A stretch of DNA of 50,411 bases from Chloroflexota bacterium (GTDB lineage: Bacteria > Chloroflexota > UBA6077 > JACCZL01), in NCBI GenBank assembly GCA_030447245.1, contig JAUJPG010000006.1:44576-94986 (forward strand). Reading direction: 5' to 3'. This document shows, piece after piece, positions 9,368 through 16,697 of this stretch. Positions within the stretch are counted from its first letter, which is position 1. Every line of letters starts with the position of its first letter. The translations under genes were made by a program, and so were the position numbers. A model generated the notes under the pieces. It ran no database searches, was not told where the DNA came from, and was given only the letters and a program-made list of their open reading frames with translations.

Positions 9368-10714
9368 ATGGCGCGGCCGGTAGTCGCTGTGGTCGGGCGG
9401 CCGAACGTCGGCAAATCGACACTGTTCAATCGCCTGATCGGAGAGCGTCGGGCTGTCGTCGACGCGGTCCCCGGCACGACCCGTGACCGCCTCTACGGCA
9501 CCGCCGAATGGCGAGGGCGCGAGTTCACGGTCGTCGACACGGGTGGCATCGGTATGGAGGGCGATCCGTCGCGCGGCTCGGCCGTCCCGGTCCGCGAAGA
9601 CGTGCTCGCCCAGGCTCAGGAAGCAATGGACGAAGCCGACGTGATCCTGTTCGTCGTCGACGCCGTGACCGGGCCGGTGCCGGCGGACCACGACGTGGCC
9701 GATCTGCTTCGACGCTCGCGTAAGCCGATCGTCGTCGCGGCAAACAAGGCAGATGGGGACCGACAAGGTCGCAACAGCGTCGAATTCTACGAGCTTGGCC
9801 TGGGGGAGGGCCTGCCGATTTCCGCGCTCCACGGGACTGGCACCGGCGATCTGCTTGACGCCATCGTCGAGCGGTTCGAGCCGGCCGACGTTGAGCCCGA
9901 GGAGGGTCCACACTTGTCCCTCGCGATCGTTGGCCGGCCGAACGTTGGCAAGTCATCGCTGATCAACGCGCTGCTCGGCAAGCAGCGCTCGATTGTGAGC
10001 CCGGTTGCGGGGACCACCCGGGACGCGATCGACACGGAACTACAGGTAGACGGCCGCCGTGTGTTGCTCGTAGACACGGCGGGCATTCGGCGCCGCGGCC
10101 GCATCGAGCGCGGCGTGGAGAAGTTCAGCGTATTGCGCGCCATCCGCGCGGTTGAGCGTGCCGAGGTGGCCGTGCTGGTGATCGACGCGGTCGACGGCGT
10201 GACCGCCCAAGACACCCACGTGGGGGGGTACATCCAGGAGGCACGCAAAGGCTTGATCGTCGTGGTCAACAAATGGGACCTTATCGAGAAGGACACCAAC
10301 ACGGCGAAGGAATACACCGACCGCATCCGGCGGGATCTCAGCTTCGTCGACTGGGCGCCGCTCGTCTTCATCTCGGCCCTGACACGGCAGCGCGTGCCGC
10401 GCATCCTTGAGCTGGCCGAAACCGTCCAGGCCCGGCGCGACATGCGCGTCCCGACACCGAAGCTGATGGAGCTGGTCCGCGAGGCCGTGTCGCGCCACGT
10501 AGTCAGCGAGCGCGGTCGGCAGCTCAAGATTTATTACGCCACCCAGGCGGGGACTCGGCCGCCGACGTTCGTCTTCTTCGTCAACGACCCGAAGCTGCTC
10601 CACTTCTCGTATCAGCGTTATCTCGAAAACCAGCTCCGCGCCGCGTTCGACTTCGAGGGCACGGCGATCCGCCTCGTTTTCCGTGGCCGCGATGAGAAGG
10701 ATGCGAGAGACTAG
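9368..10714 (+). CDS. der: GTPase Der (EngA), ribosome assembly
   Basis: Double-GTPase factor needed for 50S subunit assembly. In the 448-residue protein the first G domain has GRPNVGKSTLFNRLIG, GTTRDR, DTGG and NKAD; the second has GRPNVGKSSLINALLG, GTTRDAID, DTAGIRRR and NKWD. A C-terminal KH-like domain ends PPTFVFFVNDPKLLHFSYQR...GRDEKDARD, as in the family. ATG 9368 is preceded by GAGGGG. The frame is open further up to 9305, but the upstream residues do not resemble Der. The end overlaps the convergent CoA-transferase gene by four bases. Confidence 0.96.
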   Translation: MARPVVAVVGRPNVGKSTLFNRLIGERRAVVDAVPGTTRDRLYGTAEWRGREFTVVDTGGIGMEGDPSRGSAVPVREDVLAQAQEAMDEADVILFVVDAVTGPVPADHDVADLLRRSRKPIVVAANKADGDRQGRNSVEFYELGLGEGLPISALHGTGTGDLLDAIVERFEPADVEPEEGPHLSLAIVGRPNVGKSSLINALLGKQRSIVSPVAGTTRDAIDTELQVDGRRVLLVDTAGIRRRGRIERGVEKFSVLRAIRAVERAEVAVLVIDAVDGVTAQDTHVGGYIQEARKGLIVVVNKWDLIEKDTNTAKEYTDRIRRDLSFVDWAPLVFISALTRQRVPRILELAETVQARRDMRVPTPKLMELVREAVSRHVVSERGRQLKIYYATQAGTRPPTFVFFVNDPKLLHFSYQRYLENQLRAAFDFEGTAIRLVFRGRDEKDARD

Positions 10715-11898
10715 ACGACGCGTTCGGTCCGCAGGCGCTCGATCTCGGCGTCGGAGTAGCCGAGCTCTTCGAGCACGGGTTTGGTGTGCTCGCCGAGCAG
10801 CGGCGGCGGCGTGCGGATCTCGGCGGGAGTTTCGGATAGGTGCCAGGGGAATCCCGTCACGTCGATCTCGCCGGGCCTTCGGATGCTGCACACTGCGGCG
10901 CAGCTCGAGGTGTGTGGTCTGTGGGTCGGCAAAGACCTCGTCCAGGGTTGAGACGGGCCCAGTCGGGACCTCGACACCCTGGAGCAGGTCGACTGCTTCG
11001 CGGACGGTCAGCGTCCCGAAACGCTCTTGGATGCGGGCGCTTAGCGGCTCGCGGTTGCTGACGCGTTCGGCGTTGGTCTTGAAGCGCGGATCGTCGAGCA
11101 GGTCCTCGAGGCCGAGTACCCTGGCGAAGCGCTGCCACATGCCCTCATTGCCGCATGCCACATTGACATAACCATCCCTGGCCTCGAATGTCTCGTACGG
11201 AGCGATGCTCGGGTGACGATTGCCCGCCAACCCTGGAGCCGCGCCAGTCGCGAAGTAGCGTCCGGCCTGGAAGGTGAGCAGGGCCACTTGACCACCGAGC
11301 ATGGACGTGTCGATCCACTGGCCCATGCCGGTGACGTTGCGGCTGAACAAGGCACAGGCCACCGCGTACGCGCCAAACATGCCGGGCGGCTATGTCGGCA
11401 ATCGGAACCCCGAACTTGGTGGGCGGGCCGCCGACCGGACCAGTCAAGCTCATCCCACCACCCATGCCCTGGAGGATCTGGTCGTACGCCGGCTGGGCCG
11501 CTCGCGGCCCGGTTTGGCCGAAGCCGGAGATCGAGCAGTAGACCAGCCGCGGATTGAGCTTGCTCACCTGCTCGTAACTCAGGCCGAGACGTCCCATGGC
11601 GCCCGGGCGAAAATTCTCGACGAGGACATCCGAGCGGACCGCGAGCTTACGCAAAATTTCGCGGCCGCGCTCCTGCTTCAGGTCGACCGTAACGCTCCGC
11701 TTGTTGCGGCTGATGCTCATGAAATAGGAGCTCGCCCTGGACGAATGGCGGGCCCCAACCGCGCGTCTCGTCGCGGGTCCCAGGCAGCTCGATCTTCACG
11801 ACGTCGCCGCCCATGTCACCGAGCATCAGCGTGCAGTACGGGCCGGCCAGCGCACGCGTGAGGTCGAGCACGCGCACGCCGTCGAGCGGTCCAGGCAT
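10711..11898 (-). pseudogene. CaiB/BaiF (family III) CoA-transferase, reading frame broken by indels
   Basis: Family III CoA-transferases move CoA between carboxylic acids. The minus strand encodes a recognisable protein in successive frames: [30 protein letters not shown], then [37 protein letters not shown], then MFGAYAVACALFSRN, MGQWIDTSMLGG, and finally EIDVTGFPWHLSETP to the stop. The frame changes near 11727-11737, 11384-11386 (one extra G) and 10873-10875 (one extra G). The residues on both sides of each break are normal for the family, which points to base-call errors more than decay. Start ATG 11898 has AAAGGGG and a TTGACC-17-TATCCT promoter. If corrected, this is one intact gene of about 395 codons. 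Confidence 0.85.
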
Positions 11899-11927
11899 CA
11901 AACACCCCTTTGTCGAACTAGAACCAG

Positions 11928-11956
11928 AGGATACGAAGTTGTGACCTGTCGGTCAA
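11928..11956 (-). promoter_or_regulatory. Promoter of the CoA-transferase gene
   Basis: On the minus strand TTGACC (11956-11951) and TATCCT (11933-11928) are separated by exactly 17 bases, the best sigma-70-type promoter in the window. Transcription would start near 11921, about 23 bases before ATG 11898. Confidence 0.7.
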
Positions 11957-11979
11957 TTGCCCCAGGTGCCGCGCGGTGG

Positions 11980-11985
11980 TAGCAT
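11980..11985 (+). promoter_or_regulatory. Candidate extended -10 promoter of the uracil-DNA glycosylase
   Basis: TAGCAT preceded by TG and one base (TGGTAGCAT), about 28 bases before the GTG start, divergent from the CoA-transferase promoter. Confidence 0.4.
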
Positions 11986-12012
11986 CCTGGGACGCCGAGC
12001 GACGGGGAGTCC

Positions 12013-12663
12013 GTGGTCCAAGAGCTTGAGGTCATCAGTCAGGAGGTGCGGGCGTGCACCAAGTGCCTGCACGAGACGGCCCGAATGGTGTGCCTGGCGA
12101 GGGCGACCCTCATGCCGAGGTAATGCTGGTGGGCGAAGGTCCGGCTTCAATGAAGACACCCAGGGCAGACCGTTCGTCGGAGCGGCCGGGTAAGCTGCTC
12201 GGAGTTGCTGGCCAGGGCTGGCCTTCGCCGCGAGGACGTCTTCATCACCAACATCGTCAAGCATCGCCCGCCCGGGAAATCGCGACCCGATGGCGGATGA
12301 GACGGCCGCCTGCTTGGAGTACCTGGAGCGGCAGATCGCCGCGATCCAGCCAAGCTGATCGTGACGCTCGGGCGCCACTCGATGGCAACCTTCTTTGGCC
12401 CCACCGTCAGGATAAGCCAGGTCCATGGGACGACCCGCCCCTGGCGCGACATCCTGGCCTACGCCTGCTTCCATCCGGCCGCGGCGCTACATCAGGCCAA
12501 GTTCCGGGAGCAGTTGGAGGAGGACTTCGCCGGCCTGCCGCGAGCGCTCGAGAAGGCCCGCGAGCGGGCGGCCGAGCCCGCGCCACCCGCGCCCGGTCTG
12601 CTCGCGGCGAGCGACCCGCCGCCCGAGCGGGCCGCGGGCGACGAGCAGCTCAACCTTTTCTGA
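12013..12663 (+). pseudogene. Family 4 (Fe-S) uracil-DNA glycosylase, broken by clustered indels
   Basis: Removes uracil from DNA in base-excision repair. The family is recognisable in pieces: CTKC (first two cluster cysteines), VPGEGDPHAEVMLVGEG, FNEDTQGRPFVGAAG, EDVFITNIVKHRPPG, MADETAAC, then, in one frame to the end, LIVTLGRHSMATFFG and the HPAAALHQ active-site motif. Joining them needs one-base corrections near 12084 (A-run), 12143 (G-run), 12188-12200 (two compensating), 12277 (A-run) and 12350 (C-run), nearly all in homopolymers. The residues are otherwise intact, so sequencing error is the likelier cause. The segment usually written KCRPP in the family reads KHRPP here, which may be natural or another error. 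GTG 12013 is preceded by GGGGAG. Confidence 0.85.
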
Positions 12664-12749
12664 TGGGTGACCGAACGACGACCCGGGATCGACCAGGGGA
12701 GAGCGGCGAGGGCCCTGCCCCGTTCGTCCCTGGTCGGGCGCACTAGCAG

Positions 12750-14975
12750 GTGGCGGGTCGACAGGCGAAGATCCAGCCTCGCCGCGCACCCGCTCGATCG
12801 CCGCGCGACCGTCCTGCCTTCCGCATCAGACTGGCGGTCAACTGGCGCCTGGTCGTGGACGTCGCCACACTCGGCTGCCTCGTCCTCGGGGTGATCTGTG
12901 CACTAGCGCTTACGTTTCCATCTGGACAACTGACCGGGCCACTGCTTCTGATGATGGTGCGGGTCTTCGGGTCGACCGCGTGGTTGGTGCCGGTCTGGCT
13001 GCTCGGTCTCGGTGCGTTGCGGATCGCGGTCGGCCTGCATGCAGAGGCAGGATTGCCGGTCGTCCGACTCCTCGGCGCGTTGCTGGCGACGCTGGCACTT
13101 CCTGCCCTGGTCCATCTGCTACCGCTCAGCGATCCGGATCCGGTCAGACGGGCCTTCGAGCTGCACGCTGGCGGCGGTGCCCTCGGGTACTTCCTGTCGG
13201 CCGGGCTCGCAGATGCGCTCGGAACGACGGCCGCGGCGGTTGTCTTGCTTGCCGCGCTGGTACTCGGACTGCTTCTGTTGTTCGAGATTGCGCTCTCGCA
13301 GGCGGCGTGCGCTGTGGCGTCCGCCGTCATGCGCGTGCTCACCTTGTGGGTGCGCGCCTGGACGGCACTCGCACAGCATCTTTCGCGCCCCCGTCTGCGG
13401 GTCAACCAGCCGAGCCAGGACCCTCCTCGCCCGCTGGTACAGCAGCTCTCCAGAGTCGCGCGGATATCTGGGGGTAGGCGGGAGACCAACGCTCAATTAG
13501 AACGGGAGGCCCTGACAGTGCCCGAGATCGAGTCGCCGAAGCGCGAGTCAGTCCAGGGCGCGCTGGCATGGCGGCTGCCATCATCCGGGCTGTTCACCCA
13601 GGCCGTCGTGGGTGACCTGAGCCAGGCCGACGTCCGTGCCCAGGCACGCACAATCGAGGAGACGCTCGCGAGTTTCAACGTTCAGGCGCGCGTAGTGGAG
13701 GTGAACTCGGGGCCGACGGTCACCCAGTTTGGACTGGAGCCGGCACCTGGTGTGGCGGTCAACCGTATCTTGTCCCGCAACAACGACCTGGCGCTGCGGC
13801 TCGGTGCATCGTCGCTCCGCTTGGAGGCGCCGGTGCCTGGCAAGCGGGTGGTGGGCGTGGAGGTGCCGAATCGCGCTGGGACGATGGTCAGCTTGCGGGA
13901 GCTGCTTGAATCCGACTCGTGGTCCAGGACTCGATCAAAGCTGCGCCTGGCACTCGGCCGTGACGTAGTCGGCAACGCCGTAGTGGGCGATCTGGCCAGA
14001 ATGCCACATTTGTTGATTGCCGGGGCGACCGGAAGCGGCAAGTCGGTCTGCATCAACTCGATCGTCGCGTCGCTCATCTATCAGTGTACGCCCGACGACC
14101 TCCAGTTCGTCATGATTGACCCAAAGATGGTCGAGCTGGTTGGATTCAACGGCATCCCGCATCTCAGAATGCCGGTCGTCACCGACATGGATCGTGTGGT
14201 TGGCTCGCTCAAGTGGGTCGTGCGCGAGATGGAGCGTCGCTTCTCGCTATTCGCGGCGAAGGCGGCGCGTAACATCGAGGCGTACAACAAGGTGATCGAA
14301 TCGGACCCGAGCCAGAATCGGATGCCTTTCATGGTCGTCGTGATCGACGAGCTGGCCGACATGATGATGACGGCTGGCGATGAGGTTGAGCGGATCCTCT
14401 GTCGCCTGGCGCAGCTTGCGCGGGCAACCGGCATTCACCTGGTGGTCGCAACGCAACGCCCATCAGTCGACGTGATCACCGGCCTGATCAAGGCCAACTT
14501 CCCCACTCGCATCTCGTTCGCCGTTAGCTCACACATCGACTCGCGAACGATCCTGGACACCGCCGGCGCCGAGAAGCTGCTGGGCCGTGGCGACATGTTG
14601 TTTCTGCCGCAGGATTCCAGCAAGCCGGTCCGCGTGCAGGGAGCGTACGTCTCGGACGAGGAGATGCACCGGTTGGTCGAATTCTGGCGCAAGCTCGGCC
14701 AGCCGCGGTACAGCGAAGAGGATGCTCGCGAGATCGAGACCCTGGGCAAAGGCGATGATGATGCCGACGGCGACGAGTTGTACGATAAGGCGGTTGCCGT
14801 GGCGAATCAATACAGGCGCGTCTCGGCCTCGCTGCTCCAGCGGCGCCTGGGCATCGGATATCCGCGGGCGGCGCGCCTCGTCGACTTGCTCGAAGAGCGC
14901 GGCCTCGTCGGGCCATCCGAAGACGGCAAGTCGCGCGAGGTCGTGGACCGCGAGCCGTTGCCCATCGAGGATTGA
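12750..14975 (+). CDS. ftsK: FtsK/SpoIIIE-type DNA translocase
   Basis: Hexameric, membrane-anchored ATPase that pumps chromosomal DNA at the division septum. The 741-residue protein has four or five N-terminal membrane helices (about 27-180), a short linker, the alpha domain (starting near TQAVVGDLSQADVRAQA), the RecA-like beta domain with Walker A GATGSGKS (425-432) and Walker B MVVVIDELADMM, and the C-terminal gamma winged helix from DELYDKAVAVANQYRR to the end. The linker is short compared with E. coli FtsK, as in SpoIIIE-like proteins. GTG 12750 is the likely start; no strong binding site is seen. KOPS-like sites were not searched for. Confidence 0.95.
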   Translation: MAGRQAKIQPRRAPARSPRDRPAFRIRLAVNWRLVVDVATLGCLVLGVICALALTFPSGQLTGPLLLMMVRVFGSTAWLVPVWLLGLGALRIAVGLHAEAGLPVVRLLGALLATLALPALVHLLPLSDPDPVRRAFELHAGGGALGYFLSAGLADALGTTAAAVVLLAALVLGLLLLFEIALSQAACAVASAVMRVLTLWVRAWTALAQHLSRPRLRVNQPSQDPPRPLVQQLSRVARISGGRRETNAQLEREALTVPEIESPKRESVQGALAWRLPSSGLFTQAVVGDLSQADVRAQARTIEETLASFNVQARVVEVNSGPTVTQFGLEPAPGVAVNRILSRNNDLALRLGASSLRLEAPVPGKRVVGVEVPNRAGTMVSLRELLESDSWSRTRSKLRLALGRDVVGNAVVGDLARMPHLLIAGATGSGKSVCINSIVASLIYQCTPDDLQFVMIDPKMVELVGFNGIPHLRMPVVTDMDRVVGSLKWVVREMERRFSLFAAKAARNIEAYNKVIESDPSQNRMPFMVVVIDELADMMMTAGDEVERILCRLAQLARATGIHLVVATQRPSVDVITGLIKANFPTRISFAVSSHIDSRTILDTAGAEKLLGRGDMLFLPQDSSKPVRVQGAYVSDEEMHRLVEFWRKLGQPRYSEEDAREIETLGKGDDDADGDELYDKAVAVANQYRRVSASLLQRRLGIGYPRAARLVDLLEERGLVGPSEDGKSREVVDREPLPIED

Positions 14976-14988
14976 GGGATGAGAACAC

Positions 14989-16581
14989 GTGGACATCGCG
15001 CGGATGAGCGGGTTGGTCATCGGGACTGGCCCTTCGGAGCCTCCCGCTAAGCCCGCGCTTCTGGCAGCGGGGAAGCGCGCTCCTTCTCGCCGCTCCTTCG
15101 TTATCCCGCGCTTGGGCGCGCTACTCTGGTCGCTGGGGCTGGCCCTGCTGGTCCTCTACCTGTTGTTCTATCTGGCCCGCGTCGCCGACTTGATCGCGTA
15201 CCCGTACGACGTTGACCAGGGCGAAGGCTACGATATCAACAGCGGTTGGCTGCTGGCGCAGGGTCGTCCGATCTACACCGACAACGCCGAGTACCCCTAC
15301 TACTCGTCAAATTACCCGCCGGTTTTCTCGCTCTTGCTGGTGCCGATCGTGTCGCACTACGGACCGCTGCTCGGCACGGGCCGGGCGCTCTCGGCCATCG
15401 CGGCGCTGCTGACGGCGGCGCTGGTCGGCCTGATCGTTTGGGAGCAGACCAACAATGGGCCGGCGGGGAGCACGGCCGCCCTGCTGTATCTTGGCTCGAA
15501 CTACGTCTACCACGTCACTCCGCTGGCTCGCGTCAATGCCCTCGCGGCATTGTTCGCTCTGATCGGCGTGTACTGCTGCTTGCGGCGAGCGAAGAGAGCC
15601 CTGTCGCGCGGCTCCGTCGATGGCTGGCTACTTGGAGCCGTCATCGCCTTCTTGCTCGCGATGTTCACCAAGCCAACGACTATCGACGCGGTCGCAGCGG
15701 GGCTGCTGTTCCTTCTCGCGCGCGACCTTCGGGCCGGACTCGCCGCCGGAGCGGTCGTCGGCGCGCTCGGACTCGCGCTCCTGATTGGGCTCGATGCCGC
15801 CCACGACGGCCAGTTCTGGGTCAATGTTGTGGCTGGCAACGTCAACCCGTTCCTGCCCGAACAGGCGATGCGCTACTACCTGAACTTTCTGGGGTTGCAC
15901 GGGATTCTTGTCGGTCTAGCCGGCTGGCAAGTATCGCGCACCGTTCGCCGCGGCGCCTGGGGCCCATTCGAGCTGTACTGGGCGTTGGCCCTGGCGCTGG
16001 CCGTAAGCGTCGGTAAATGGGGTGCCGGCGAGTCGTATTTTCTGGCGCCGATCGTCGCTTCGTGCGTCCTGGCTGGTACGCTGCTGGGCCAGGCCGTGCG
16101 GTGGTCCAGCCGCCGACCGCGGACGCTCGCGCTGCTCGGCGCGCTCGTCCTGGTGCAGGCTCTCCTGCTAGGACACGGCCCAATCGAGGGACTTGCGCCG
16201 GGGCTGTGGGATCGGGGAATCCAGGCCGCGAGCCTGGCGCGATACCGAGACCGCGCCGATTTAGACGCGGCGGCGCAGCTTGTCGATCACCTGAGAGAAC
16301 TGGAGGGCCCAGTGCTGTCCGAAGACCCTGGCTACAGCCTGGTCGCGGGCAAAGAGGTTGTCGGCAACGCCACCCACCTGCGTAACCTCCACCAGTCGGG
16401 CTTCTGGCGTGCCGATGGCTTGCTCGCCGATGTGGAGCAGCGGCGATTCCGTTGGGTGGTGCTTGACGCCGAGCTCTACCCCGAGCCGGTTCTTGAGGCG
16501 GTCGGCCGCGCTTACTACCTGTATGACTTCTTTGACGTCAACGGGACGCGGCAGCTGCTCTTCGCGCCCGGCGAAGAGTAG
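14989..16581 (+). CDS. Multi-spanning membrane protein, GT39/GT87-like glycosyltransferase
   Basis: A 530-residue protein with about ten hydrophobic segments. The first extracytoplasmic loop after helix 1 carries acidic residues in YPYDVDQGEGYDINSGWLL, and QGRPIYTDNAEYPYYSSNYP follows. This layout is common in polyprenyl-phosphate-dependent (GT-C fold) glycosyltransferases, where an early-loop Asp is catalytic. The C-terminal 150 residues form a soluble-looking domain (LVDHLRELEGPVLSEDPGYS). The start is GTG 14989 with GAGGGATGAG upstream, 13 bases after ftsK. Donor and acceptor are unknown. Chloroflexota genomes often carry many such proteins, presumably for cell-surface glycans. Confidence 0.65.
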   Translation: MDIARMSGLVIGTGPSEPPAKPALLAAGKRAPSRRSFVIPRLGALLWSLGLALLVLYLLFYLARVADLIAYPYDVDQGEGYDINSGWLLAQGRPIYTDNAEYPYYSSNYPPVFSLLLVPIVSHYGPLLGTGRALSAIAALLTAALVGLIVWEQTNNGPAGSTAALLYLGSNYVYHVTPLARVNALAALFALIGVYCCLRRAKRALSRGSVDGWLLGAVIAFLLAMFTKPTTIDAVAAGLLFLLARDLRAGLAAGAVVGALGLALLIGLDAAHDGQFWVNVVAGNVNPFLPEQAMRYYLNFLGLHGILVGLAGWQVSRTVRRGAWGPFELYWALALALAVSVGKWGAGESYFLAPIVASCVLAGTLLGQAVRWSSRRPRTLALLGALVLVQALLLGHGPIEGLAPGLWDRGIQAASLARYRDRADLDAAAQLVDHLRELEGPVLSEDPGYSLVAGKEVVGNATHLRNLHQSGFWRADGLLADVEQRRFRWVVLDAELYPEPVLEAVGRAYYLYDFFDVNGTRQLLFAPGEE

Positions 16582-16697
16582 CGTGTACCATACGGCGCTG
16601 GTCTACGAAGCGAGCGGACGCTGGACAGCAGTGGAGCATGCGAGCAGGGTAGATGTTGCCCCGACACCGACCGTTCGTGGAGCCGCCGCACTGATTA

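Noticed and set aside
10040..11380. A single 446-codon minus-strand gene overlapping der
   Set aside because: Only its first third is real (CoA-transferase middle); after the frameshift near 10875 it runs antisense through der with no similarity.
12662..12744. 27-codon frame MGDRTTTRDRPG between UDG and ftsK
   Set aside because: Although it starts in a TGATG overlap, it has no binding site, no similarity and no clear coding bias.
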